Shown here piece by piece: positions 8,341 to 18,359 of a stretch of DNA of 64,000 bases. Numbering within the stretch: the first letter of the stretch is position 1; each line of letters begins with the position of its first letter. The stretch is taken from NCBI GenBank assembly GCA_948467395.1, contig CAOKDX010000006.1, positions 90,795 to 154,794 of the forward strand, read 5' to 3'. The stretch comes from an uncultured Clostridia bacterium. GTDB taxonomy: Bacteria > Bacillota > Clostridia > Lachnospirales > Lachnospiraceae. The translations under genes were made by a program, and so were the position numbers. The notes beneath the pieces are model-generated. The model was given only the letters and a program-made list of their open reading frames with translations. It was not told where the DNA came from and did not search any database.

Positions 8341-8457
8341 CAAAAAGCATCCATACACATATCTTCTAAGACCTACCGATATGTCCATGAATGCTTCTGC
8401 ATTATCCTGCCCGGTGGCAGTACTTTATTATATAAGTTCTGGATGCTAAAACCGATT
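8341..8457 (-). promoter_or_regulatory. Leader RNA of pnuC with terminator and antiterminator segments
   Basis: On the minus strand, arms at 8378-8396 and 8345-8363 form a 19-nt stem with one mismatch, followed by a T run (8342-8346): an intrinsic terminator 24 bp before pnuC. Upstream, AGCATCCA (8440-8447) is perfectly complementary to the terminator's 3' arm, so the two pairings exclude each other. A small hairpin CTGCC-4-GGCAG lies between (8407-8420). No known riboswitch class was recognised. Confidence 0.6.
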
Positions 8458-8464
8458 CCCTATT

Positions 8465-8493
8465 AGGATACAATAGATTGGGGAATAAGTCAA
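8465..8493 (-). promoter_or_regulatory. Candidate promoter for the pnuC leader
   Basis: TTGACT and TATCCT are 17 bp apart on the minus strand, starting a transcript near 8457 that would contain the whole leader. The -10 box is only fair. Confidence 0.45.
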
Positions 8494-8503
8494 GGACAGG
8501 ATG

Positions 8504-11473
8504 TTACTTCACTGTCACGTTAAATTTCTTTACCGCCTTTCCGCTGGTGAATTTCAAAGTGATCTTACCTTTTTTCTTTCCCTTGATCGTGAGTTTTCCT
8601 TTCTTAAAGGTTACCTTTGCTATCTTTTTGTCCTTTCCCTTCCACCCGCCAAGCTTAATACCGGAGCCGGATGGATTGACGGAGACCGTAAACTTCACCG
8701 TCTTATTTCTCTTCACTGCCGCTCTGCCTGCCGCTTTCTTTCCCTTCTTTATTTTGATGGAAGGATTTTTCACAGTAACCCGCACCGTCTGGGAGATTCC
8801 GTTTGCTTTCGCCGTGATAACGGCTGTCCCTTTTTTCACTGCCCGGATCACACCGTTTGACACAGATGCCACCTTGGTATTGGAAGAAGACCACTCTACC
8901 ATCTGGGAGCTTCCCGTCACATCAGCCCGCACCGTAGTTCTATTTTTCTTCTTTCCTGTATATAGCGTTGCCTTTGCCGCGCTGAGTTTCAGTGATGCCT
9001 GGGTGCCGCCTGGGTTGATATTCTGGTTGTTACCGGGATCCTGGGTGCCGCCCGGGTTCTGGTTTCCTCCCGGATTCTGATTATCTCCAGGATTCTGATT
9101 ATCCCCGGGATTCTGTCCGTCTCCTGGATTATCACCTGGATTATTTCCGTCCGGATTTTTCTCCTCTGTCTCCACCCTCACATGGCATACTGCTTTGATA
9201 TCCAGATCCACTGCAGAAACTGCGGTAATATCCGCCTCGCCGCTCTCTGCCACAGCTGTCACATTCCCCTCCTGGTCCACATCTGCCACATCTGTGTCTG
9301 AGGAGGACCAGATAAGGGTTTTGTCATCGGTGGTATCCGCTGGCTCAAAGACTACCTCCAGTTTCTTTTTTCCAAAGACAATACTATTGTCCGCCGTGTT
9401 CTTACTATTTGTAAGGGTAATATCTGTTTCGGCAAAATGGATGCCTGTCAGGGGATGCTTTCCCTCTATCAGGGTCTGTCCGCCTGTCACGTCCTTTTCT
9501 GTGTCGGTTCCCGCAGTAATCGTACCTGTCACTGCCGTATAATTGTCATTTGTAACAGTAATCTTGTATTCCTGTCCCTTTTTCAGTCCCTTCAGGACAG
9601 CTCTGCCATCCTCTCCGGCAGTGACTATATATACCACTTCCTCCCCGGACCTTAATTCTATCTGGGAATTCTTCCTGGCTGTGATGACGGCAGAGCAGGT
9701 AGTTTCGTTTTCCGGCACGCCGGCTGCAGCCAGCTGATCCACCTCGGCCTCATTCAGTGCGCGGCCATATACCTGGATGCCGTGAAGGCTTCCCATCAGA
9801 TCCCCATGATTTCCCTCGCTGTCTCTTCCGATCATGATATTGGATGCCTCCGAGATGATCCGCTCAAAATCTATACCCGACAGATCGTTCTTCTCACAAG
9901 CCAGTACTCCGTCCACATAAGAACGGCATCCGTTTTCGTCAATGGTGAAGGTGAGATTTTTTACCTTCCCTGTCTCATATTTCTTACAGCTGTCCCATGC
10001 AAACCCATTTTTGCAATCCGGATTCGGGTAAAGTCTTGTGAGTTCACCGGTCTCCTGATTCACATATACGGTAATAAAACCTATGGTATTTTTGAGCAGT
10101 ACATTGCCGTCAGCACCGGTAACCGCCAGCAGATCCCAGAAATCGGCGCCGTTTTCTTTGTAAATATTGCTGAAATTCCATTTTATATGAAAGGTCAGCC
10201 CCTTTGCCAGGGTGGCGCCGGACAGCAGGTCTTTGTCCAGCGAGATGCCCGCCCTGCCGCCGGCCCCGTCCTCGGATGACTGGATGCTGCCCTCGGATAC
10301 CGCCGCATCCCCCATCGGTGTAATGGTGTAGCCGCCGGATGTAACTGTTTTTTTGTCCTCACTGGTGACAGAGGTATCCGCAGTAAAGTCAGTATTCAGC
10401 AGCAGGCCGGAGGTGAGGTTGGTTTCCTTCCTCTGCAGATTTCCCACCGCTGTCTCCAGTTCTGCCTTCGCCTTGTCTACTGCCTCCTGTTCCGCGCCTG
10501 GGTCGGCATTGACAGCCACTGCCGCTGCCAGCTTCTCTTTCAGCTCCGCCGCCGTACTCTCTGTATACAGTTCAAATCTTCCCAGCTTCTGAGCCTCGGC
10601 AATCGCTGCCGCCAGCGCAGTTTTATCCGTCTGTACCACATCACCGCCTGTCACACTGCTATAGACCTGCTCGGCTGACAGCGCGGTGGTATAAATTTTG
10701 ATATCATCATACAGGATCTCACTCATATCCTCCGTGGAGGTCTGTCCATTTGACGGAAAGCCTCCGCAGCCCAGGGCATGAAACTGATTGGTCGCATATT
10801 TCTCCAGCGCCGGAACAAATCCGTTTGTTTTGTCTCCGCCGGTGGGAGCCGACGAAGTCTGTTCGATGCCGTCCAGATACACCCTTACATACTCCTTGTC
10901 CAGAGTGAGCGTCACGGTGTGCCAGCTGCCAAAGTGCTCCTACGTCTTCTTTGCCTCCGGGGTGTCTCCCCAAACCTGAGGCGTGCCGGCATTGACGCCG
11001 GTAACAAGATTGGCCTTTGTCCGGAGAAGATTCCATTCACCGTATTTCGTCGGCGTGGAATAGAAGATCGCCGATGCATCCTGCAGATTTTTCTCCGCAT
11101 CAATATTTACTCTCATAGATACGGTGAGACCGCTCTCTCCTGTCACATCGCGGAAGATTCCTGTGGGGAGTTTGGCATAATTTTTGCCAAAAGATTTTAC
11201 CCCTCCGTCATTGACACGAAGGGCATGGTTATCCCCTTCTGAAACCACTTCCACCACGCCGCCGTTGACCTCCGGCGTGATGGCACTTTCCTCCCCTGTC
11301 TGTGTTCCCGTACTCTGAAGGGGTGCATCCCCTTCAAAGTCATATACATATGCCGGATCCGGCAGCGGAGCCGTTTCTGCACCGGCTGTCACCGGCCCGG
11401 CAGCCAGCGGCGTGGACAATGCCACTGCCGCAGAAAGGATAACTGCCATTCCCCTGTGTAACTGTTTTCTCAT
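8504..11473 (-). pseudogene. Secreted LamG / Ig-like surface protein, interrupted by an in-frame amber codon
   Basis: One reading frame of about 990 codons is broken once, by TAG at 10940-10942. Upstream are 177 codons with a signal peptide (MRKQLHRGMAVILSAAVAL...) and the first half of a LamG-like sugar-binding fold. Downstream the same frame resumes at once (EHFGSWHTVTLTLD), finishing that fold, then a second LamG-like domain, a Big_2-type Ig domain, an Asn/Pro/Gly-rich linker of PGDNQN repeats, and two Lys-rich Ig-like domains. No frameshift is needed. It follows the secreted GH115 gene by 29 bp and was probably a carbohydrate-binding surface partner. A GTG at 10915 could in principle restart the second part, but no ribosome site was seen. 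A sequencing error or recent mutation (for example CAG to TAG) fits best. Confidence 0.85.
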
Positions 11474-11502
11474 ACTGATTCCCCCTTATTCTCTCTGTGC
11501 TT

Positions 11503-14500
11503 TTATTTTTTTACTGTTACTTTTATATTGATCTTTTTCTTTCCGCATGAAACCCGAATGTTCGCCTCCTTCTTTTTCTTCTGTGGAGAGATCCTGCAGG
11601 TGATAACCCCATACTGGTCTACCTTGGCATACTTTTTCCCTTTTGTTACTTTATAAGTAATTGTATCTGTTGTTTTACTGGTGAACTTTTTGATCCGTAT
11701 CTGTTTTACGGCGCCTTTCTTTCGCATCGTCAGCTTCTTTGCCGTGGCGATTGCCAGGCTCTTGTTCTGTTTCTTTTTCTTCACCACCCGGATGGTGACA
11801 ACCTTTTTCAATGTCTTTCCCTTCACCGTTTTATTTGCGGCTGTTACCGTAATCCTTGCGGTTCCGGTTTTATTTTTCCGGATCGTGACCTTCCCTTTCG
11901 CACTGACCGATGCGAGTTTCTTATTTGAGCTGGCAAACTTCACCTTCTGGGATGCCCCAGTGGGAGTTATCACCGCTTTCAGCTGCACCGTCTGCTTCTT
12001 CTTGCTCCTAGCCAGGTAAATCGTACTGCCCACACGATTTTTTACGGCTGCTGTCAATTTTGACGGATAGACTGTCTTATCATTTCCGTCTGCTCCCCCC
12101 GGATTGCCATTGCCGCCGGGCGGATCGGAAGGCTCCGCCGCCTTTGTCAGATTGTCCATGGCCTTCTTCAGACTGTTAAATGCATTGATATAATCCTGTT
12201 CTCCGGCATTGGCGTCCTCATATACCTTCGCTGCCCTTTCCATCTCTGCCTCCAGCACTTTTATACTGTCCGCCGTATAGATCTTTTTCGCTGCCTCAGC
12301 TTTCGCCTGTTCCAAAATCAGCGCCACGATGGAACGGTCTATTTTTCCATAATACATATGGCGGATCTGTTCCTCACTGACTGCCTCATCAAAGATCATA
12401 AAATCATCCGCCAACATTCCGGCAGGCCCCCAGTACAGGTTATTGCCGCCAATCTGAATCGTACCCACATCCTTCAAAAGCTGTATGACGCGCTCCGCAT
12501 TATCTATATTCTGTCCCGCCGCATAATTTTTGTCCCGGGTGGACAGTTTCTTCTCACCGTTGACATAGACGCAGACCTCACTGCCCGTCATGGTGGTAGT
12601 CACCAGATTCCATCTGCTGTTTTTCAAATATCCCTGCATATCAGACGGTCCCGGAAGGTTGTGCGGACAGTTCAGGTCAATAAATCCCCTGCCCCCGTCG
12701 TAGCCAAAATACGGGGCGCCTGCCAGCCATGCGTAGTTGTATTTATTTGAGAAGGACCAGATAAAGCCGTAATTGTCAAGGGAAGGCGCCTTTACCCATA
12801 CGGAGATGGTGGCTCCTTTTTTCAGATCCCCGCCTTTCAGCGGATTTGTCACGCGAAGCATCGCCGAATTCTCCACCAGTCCCGCGTTTACCCTGAGAAC
12901 CTGCCCCCTGGTATCATCCTTTGCGATCACCGGATCGGAGTTACTGCCGGTATGAGACGGCTCTCCCGCTTCATTACCAGTGACAGAATCCTTGAAATCA
13001 CCCTCAAAGGAGTAGCAGGCCCGGAGTGCATGTGTGACATCTGCCGCCAGGATCTTGTCCTCCAGCATCGGAAGATATTTGGCCAGTATATCAATGACCT
13101 CCTGCCTCTCCTTCTCTGACAGTCCGGCTTTCCCGGCCCGGGCCAGTGCATCACTTAACTTCTGCGCCCGGTCGGCGTCCGTCTCCTCCACAGTGCCTGT
13201 CTCATCTTTGTCATAACTGCTGGCGCCGTTCCGCACCATCTTTCCTGCCTGTCCGGCTGGTGCGGCAGAATTTGCAGATACCACGATCTTATCTACGGAA
13301 AGGCCATCTTCCCGTCCTCCCAGGGAAAGCTTGTGCTCCCCGGCTGCCGCCACATTGAGAGACGCCGCCTTCTTCCAGACATAACCGCCGCCCGTTGCAC
13401 CGATATCATTTAATACGGCTGCATATTTCTCATCCAAAAAGATCAGGATCGAATCATCCTCGATGGATTCTGCCTTTAACCGCAGCCACACATTATAATT
13501 CCCCGTCTGCTTCAAGTCGATGATATATTCTGCCTTCGGTCCCAGATTCGTCGAATAGTCCGTGCTGGTATAGCCTTTCGTACTGTTTGGCCCGAAGAAG
13601 AGTGCGCTGCCGCTCCTGCCATTTGTCTCATGCCAGCTGATCTGGCTGTCACTCTTTACCGGTATGATCTTAGCGTAGTCACTGTTCTCAAGAGCAGCCT
13701 CCGCCTCAATATTGATATACCCTTTGGCGTCTTTGATAAATGCGCCCTTTCCGTCATCCTTCAGGGGCTCCTTTTCCTGCCATGCTTCTATGCTCGTGAC
13801 CGCCCATTTATTCCCAGCAAAGGTAAGGGCAATCTCTTTGTTCTCATCGGGTACGGCGGTAAATGTGTATTCCATAGTGCCGCCGGCTTTCACTGCGATA
13901 TTGCCTAACACCTTTGTTCCATTGGCCTTCACCGTCATGCCGGATACTGCAAAGCCGCCGGAACCTCTGTCTCCCACTGCCAGGCCGATCCGGTATTTAT
14001 TCTTTGTCTGGGTCTTAAAGATAAAGGTGTCCTCCGTCGATCCATACACAAAGCCCTTGTCCCGGTCCGAACACTTGGCGGCGCTGCTGCGGTATACCGC
14101 TTTTTTATCGGATTTCTCATTTTCCTTCCATCTGAATTTCCTGCCAGTGGCAGCTGCTGTCACGCCGGTATAGCCCTTCTGTACGCTCCCTGCCTGGGCA
14201 GAGAAGTCAAATAAATACGCATCCTCCGTCTCCGTTCCCGCAGCCTCCAGTCCCTCTGCCGAAATCTCCGGCACGGCGGCTGTTTTCGGCGCCTGCCAGC
14301 CGGCTATCGTCTGTCTGCTCTCCGGGGCGCCGGTTCTGGATGCCGGAGCTGTTTTCCCACTGTGTACGAGATCGATCTTATCAAAGGCAATTCCGGCATC
14401 GGACTGGATCACCCGCACGGTATGCCATCCTGGATCCGCCACATCGACGGTAAAGGATAAGCGTTCCATGCTCTCCTGGATGTTGATGGACCAGGCGGAT

Positions 14501-17454
14501 CCGCCTTTCTCCTCCACCAGCGTATTGCCCCGGAGCAGTACTGCCGTTCCGTCATCCAGTCCCACAAGTACTCTGGCGCTTTTGGCTGTGCCGTCATCAT
14601 ATTTCCCCTCATTCAATGTAGGGAGACGGTACAGAACTCCGTTGTAGGTTCCTGTCGTCTCGAAATACACATGATATTCCAGATACGGAGCGGTCTGTAT
14701 CGCCGTCTGCACCGGTGTGTCCTCAGAGAACAGACACGGATGGGAACTGTTGGTATCCGGGTACACCTTCATCAGATCCCCCGATACGCCCAGATCCTTC
14801 ACCTGCTTCCATTCCTTTCCCTCCACCGGCACATTGCTGCTGTAGTGTTCCGCCTCCAGGGAAACCACGCCGTTTGCCTCATAATAACCCTTTTTTGCCG
14901 CATCGGCTGTCTTTTTCGTAAGGGAAACGGAAAATTCCCGCAGCTGTTCCTGGCCGCTGCTGATCCGGACCTTCGCCGCCTGTTTTCCCTCTGCCGCTTT
15001 TGTCCAGTCCGCCTTAAGCCAGACCCTTTTCTCCACTTCCACCGGAATGGAATACCGCTTGCCGGATGCCGCTGTCTCAAAGGCCAGCTCTTTCCCCGCC
15101 GCATCCGTCAGCATAAGTTCCTTCCCTGTCTCTACCAGTGCTGTCTGCTTCTGATATCCGGTGGTAAAGAGATCGATAAACCGCACGTCGTCTGTCTGGG
15201 AGTGGAACTCCAGCGTCACCTCTTCATTCCCTGTCACCTGTCCCTCACACACCGCATCCAGTCCTTCGTCCGCCGACTGCGCGGATACGGAAGCCGTGTC
15301 CGGCTCTGCCTGTATCTTTGGCAGCCCGTTTACATTGGTATAGGGATCCAGTATATTCTTCCACTTGCCCGAAGAGAGCTCGTAGTTAAAGTAATCCACA
15401 TCCTGGAGGACCTGCCGGTAAGCCTCCTCTGCCAGCTTCGCATAGGCACTGACACTTAAGAATCGCCCCTGTTGCTTATACACCCTGCTCTTCTGTGCGT
15501 AGATTGTCTTTTGCGCCGTGAGCATAGAGGATCGGATCATATAATGGATCAGCTGGTAATACGCCGCCTTCTCCTTCTCCGGCAGTTTCTCATAGATGGC
15601 ACTGGATCTCTTATCCAGCTCCTCCCACTGATTGACAAACCGCTGTCCCTCGTCGCCATAGTCCGTCACACTGAATTCCGTGCCCTGATTTAACCCGGCA
15701 AACTCCGGTTTCTTGATAAATCCCAGCTGGTATGCCTCTGTCAGAAGATCTGCCAGCTCCTGTGCATTCTCTGCTGACAGTGTAAAATCTCTCTGGAACT
15801 TCTCCGCCATATAGACAGCCGGATCTTCCCCGTGGACGGAATCCACATCCCAAGCCATGTTTAAGAAGAATTCCATCGGGATCTCGGACGGTTTCAGATC
15901 CCCCACATTCAGGATCCAGTAGTCATCGGAGCCTGCCGTGTAGGATTTATGCATCTCCTCATACATCAGGCTCAGCGGTGTCGTCGCCATCCAGAGATAA
16001 CTGCAGGGCCAGCCCCAGTAGGAAACATGATAATATACCCCGCTCCCGGCATATTTCTGCTGTTCGTTCACTGTCGGATACTGCCGTACATAACCGTAAT
16101 TATCATCACACCACAATATAATGGTGTCATCCGGCAGTCCCAAATCATACTTGTAATATTCCGCCGCCTCTTTATACGGACAGAATACTTTCGGGAACTC
16201 GGTTTTCCGGCCAGTCTCCTCCTGGTATTTCTGTTCGTATTTTTTCAGAATGGCAAGCTGCGCCGTCACTGCCTTTTTCACCACCTCTGCCTTCTGCCGA
16301 AAGGTGGCGGAGGGTCCCAGTGCCGAGCAGAGAATTCCGGCGTCATGGACCGCCCTCAGGCCAATGGTGTATGTATTTTCAAATTTATAGTTGGACGCCA
16401 CCCGGTCTTCCCAATAGGCATTCATGGCCTCTGGATTTACCGTGTAGTCATAGGACTTTTTCCAGTCGTTGTCCAGCTTTTTCAGATTATACTTCCCTTT
16501 GTTTTTCTCACACCAGGGCACCCACTCCGTGGGGTTGCAGCACAGAAGCATTTCCGCATGGGAGGAGCCCATGATCACACCGTAGCGCTCCGCCATCTCC
16601 GCATTGTAGGAAACGCCTGTCTTTTCGTTGATATAGGCGTTGAAGGCATCGGACTTCTCATGCATGGCCGGCCACAGTATATTCGCCTTCAGCCGCAGCA
16701 TGATTTCAAATACATGGCTGTATGTATTGGCATTGGGCGTGCCGGGACTATCTGTTTTATTCTCGAATTTTTCGGACCAGGAGGTAAAGTTTTCCTCGTC
16801 GTTCAGGAATATCCCTCTATATTTCACATCCGGTTTTTCGATTTTGTTCAGTTTCGCCCCTGGCAGGATCACCTGGGTCTTTTTCTCTATGGGGACATCT
16901 CCCCACCAGTACCAGGGAGAGACGCCTACCATCTCTGACAGCTCATAGATGCCATAGATCGTCCCTCTCTTGTCACTTCCGGCAATGACCAGGGCTTTGC
17001 CTGCGCCGTCATAAGGATTCTCCACGGTCTGGATGGTAAATGCCTCCCACTCACCAGTGACGCCCGTCAGATCAAGTTTCCCGGCAGCGGCAAGCCTGTC
17101 TACCATGCCCCCCTGCCCGGCCGTTCCAATAATGATCATATTATCGGTGAAGCCATCCTTCTCCTGTTTCAGGGAAGGCTTCTTTCCGGTAACTGCCTCC
17201 ACATCCGTCACCAGATCCCCGGCAGCTCTCTTTACCTGGGGCAGCTCCTTCTCCTGATCCAGATAGATGCTGCTGACCACATTATCCTGGAAGAGAATAA
17301 AGTCTCCCTCCTTATACTCATAGGTACTCTGCCGTACCGTCTCCCTTTCTGCACTGGAACTACCCTGTTCCCTGGCAGAAACCATCGCAGGTTCCACAAA
17401 CAGCGCCGCTGTCAGGATACAAGCGAAGATTCGTTTTGCTGCTCTCCATTTCAT
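11503..17454 (-). CDS. Secreted multidomain GH115 xylan alpha-1,2-glucuronidase
   Basis: A 1983-aa extracellular enzyme. GH115 enzymes release (4-O-methyl)glucuronic acid from internal and terminal xylose units of glucuronoxylan. Residues 1-27 are a signal peptide. The GH115 core covers about 40-800 with KYRGIFLNDEE near 211-221 and LWCDDNYGYVRQYP. Next come the GH115 C-terminal domain, two galactose-binding-like modules, a LamG domain (near 1500-1700), a FIVAR-like helical domain and two Lys-rich Ig-like domains that may hold it at the cell surface. The ATG at 17454 follows AAAGGAG by about ten bases; the open frame runs further upstream into the transporter gene but lacks a better start. 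Confidence 0.92.
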   Translation of the reverse strand: MKWRAAKRIFACILTAALFVEPAMVSAREQGSSSAERETVRQSTYEYKEGDFILFQDNVVSSIYLDQEKELPQVKRAAGDLVTDVEAVTGKKPSLKQEKDGFTDNMIIIGTAGQGGMVDRLAAAGKLDLTGVTGEWEAFTIQTVENPYDGAGKALVIAGSDKRGTIYGIYELSEMVGVSPWYWWGDVPIEKKTQVILPGAKLNKIEKPDVKYRGIFLNDEENFTSWSEKFENKTDSPGTPNANTYSHVFEIMLRLKANILWPAMHEKSDAFNAYINEKTGVSYNAEMAERYGVIMGSSHAEMLLCCNPTEWVPWCEKNKGKYNLKKLDNDWKKSYDYTVNPEAMNAYWEDRVASNYKFENTYTIGLRAVHDAGILCSALGPSATFRQKAEVVKKAVTAQLAILKKYEQKYQEETGRKTEFPKVFCPYKEAAEYYKYDLGLPDDTIILWCDDNYGYVRQYPTVNEQQKYAGSGVYYHVSYWGWPCSYLWMATTPLSLMYEEMHKSYTAGSDDYWILNVGDLKPSEIPMEFFLNMAWDVDSVHGEDPAVYMAEKFQRDFTLSAENAQELADLLTEAYQLGFIKKPEFAGLNQGTEFSVTDYGDEGQRFVNQWEELDKRSSAIYEKLPEKEKAAYYQLIHYMIRSSMLTAQKTIYAQKSRVYKQQGRFLSVSAYAKLAEEAYRQVLQDVDYFNYELSSGKWKNILDPYTNVNGLPKIQAEPDTASVSAQSADEGLDAVCEGQVTGNEEVTLEFHSQTDDVRFIDLFTTGYQKQTALVETGKELMLTDAAGKELAFETAASGKRYSIPVEVEKRVWLKADWTKAAEGKQAAKVRISSGQEQLREFSVSLTKKTADAAKKGYYEANGVVSLEAEHYSSNVPVEGKEWKQVKDLGVSGDLMKVYPDTNSSHPCLFSEDTPVQTAIQTAPYLEYHVYFETTGTYNGVLYRLPTLNEGKYDDGTAKSARVLVGLDDGTAVLLRGNTLVEEKGGSAWSINIQESMERLSFTVDVADPGWHTVRVIQSDAGIAFDKIDLVHSGKTAPASRTGAPESRQTIAGWQAPKTAAVPEISAEGLEAAGTETEDAYLFDFSAQAGSVQKGYTGVTAAATGRKFRWKENEKSDKKAVYRSSAAKCSDRDKGFVYGSTEDTFIFKTQTKNKYRIGLAVGDRGSGGFAVSGMTVKANGTKVLGNIAVKAGGTMEYTFTAVPDENKEIALTFAGNKWAVTSIEAWQEKEPLKDDGKGAFIKDAKGYINIEAEAALENSDYAKIIPVKSDSQISWHETNGRSGSALFFGPNSTKGYTSTDYSTNLGPKAEYIIDLKQTGNYNVWLRLKAESIEDDSILIFLDEKYAAVLNDIGATGGGYVWKKAASLNVAAAGEHKLSLGGREDGLSVDKIVVSANSAAPAGQAGKMVRNGASSYDKDETGTVEETDADRAQKLSDALARAGKAGLSEKERQEVIDILAKYLPMLEDKILAADVTHALRACYSFEGDFKDSVTGNEAGEPSHTGSNSDPVIAKDDTRGQVLRVNAGLVENSAMLRVTNPLKGGDLKKGATISVWVKAPSLDNYGFIWSFSNKYNYAWLAGAPYFGYDGGRGFIDLNCPHNLPGPSDMQGYLKNSRWNLVTTTMTGSEVCVYVNGEKKLSTRDKNYAAGQNIDNAERVIQLLKDVGTIQIGGNNLYWGPAGMLADDFMIFDEAVSEEQIRHMYYGKIDRSIVALILEQAKAEAAKKIYTADSIKVLEAEMERAAKVYEDANAGEQDYINAFNSLKKAMDNLTKAAEPSDPPGGNGNPGGADGNDKTVYPSKLTAAVKNRVGSTIYLARSKKKQTVQLKAVITPTGASQKVKFASSNKKLASVSAKGKVTIRKNKTGTARITVTAANKTVKGKTLKKVVTIRVVKKKKQNKSLAIATAKKLTMRKKGAVKQIRIKKFTSKTTDTITYKVTKGKKYAKVDQYGVITCRISPQKKKKEANIRVSCGKKKINIKVTVKK

Positions 17455-17510
17455 AACTGTCACTCTCCTTTTTGTATTCAGTGCCATTGTTATCATCAAA
17501 GCCCAACGGC

Positions 17511-18359
17511 TCAAAACAGCGCAATTGAGCTTAGTAAAACCGCTGCCACACACAGGATGCTCCCCGCCCGCTTTCTCCTGCTCATGGGCCTGCCGGTTAT
17601 CAGGCATGCCGCGAAGAGAACGAAGAGCTGCATGGGCTGGATCAATGTATAAAAAAATATATTTGCTGCGGCGGCCTCTGCCTCTGTCATCAGCCCGGCG
17701 GCATTGGTCAGCCTTGACAGTACCACGCCCGCCATTTCTTTCCCCGCCGGGGGCTTCCTTTTCGAAAGACGCGGCAGCTGGATCAGCGCCACCGCCGTCA
17801 GTACCAGGATAAGTATCGAAACAGGGTTTCCATGCTGTGCCATCCTCCCCATCTGCAGCCCATACATAAATTTTGATAAGATATACACCAGGCACACGCC
17901 AATGCTTTTTTTCATCTCACCTGGTGCTCCCTTTCGATCTGTCAATATCAGCCAGATCCCGAATAAGAGACACAGGGCAAGCAGGAGGATGCCGGTCTGA
18001 AACCTGCTTTTCCCCTCCCATAGGTTGATGCCGTAGGACAGGATCACGTTGATCCCCAGCCACGCCTTTAATTCATAGGGCTCGCTATTCTTCAGCAGCA
18101 ACGCTGTTGTGTAAAACTCCAGAACCTTCCACACCACCAGGCATGCCAGCAAGAGGAAGCTGGAACGGTTCATCCCCAGCCGCCATCCAGTGAAGGGCAG
18201 GCAGAGCACCAGCCAGAATACCGTCATCAGTGATACAAGGAAGGTGTACTCCTCCGGCGTGCACTTGAGCTTTGCGGATATGTATTTGTCCCCATAGGCC
18301 GTGAGGGAATAGAAGGTAATGGTGAGAGCTGCCCAGATCATCGCGGCTCCCCATCCCAT
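17511..18359 (-). CDS. EamA/DMT-like membrane transporter
   Basis: A 282-aa protein with about ten hydrophobic segments, the size and build of a drug/metabolite-type (EamA-like) transporter. Its start overlaps the end of the cytosolic GH115 gene by 22 bp and it ends 56 bp before the secreted GH115 gene, so the three are probably one transcript. From that position I infer uptake or export of an oligosaccharide or uronic-acid product of xylan breakdown. The sequence itself does not reveal the substrate, and similarity to named families is weak. Confidence 0.6.
   Translation of the reverse strand: MGWGAAMIWAALTITFYSLTAYGDKYISAKLKCTPEEYTFLVSLMTVFWLVLCLPFTGWRLGMNRSSFLLLACLVVWKVLEFYTTALLLKNSEPYELKAWLGINVILSYGINLWEGKSRFQTGILLLALCLLFGIWLILTDRKGAPGEMKKSIGVCLVYILSKFMYGLQMGRMAQHGNPVSILILVLTAVALIQLPRLSKRKPPAGKEMAGVVLSRLTNAAGLMTEAEAAAANIFFYTLIQPMQLFVLFAACLITGRPMSRRKRAGSILCVAAVLLSSIALF

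Noticed and set aside
8397-8457. TPP riboswitch before pnuC
   Set aside because: Only GGATAATGC resembles the TPP 3' part; the CTGAGA core and partner stems are missing.
10940-10942. Pyrrolysine readthrough of the amber codon
   Set aside because: No pyl genes are in the window and the family is not known to carry pyrrolysine; a mutation or error is simpler.
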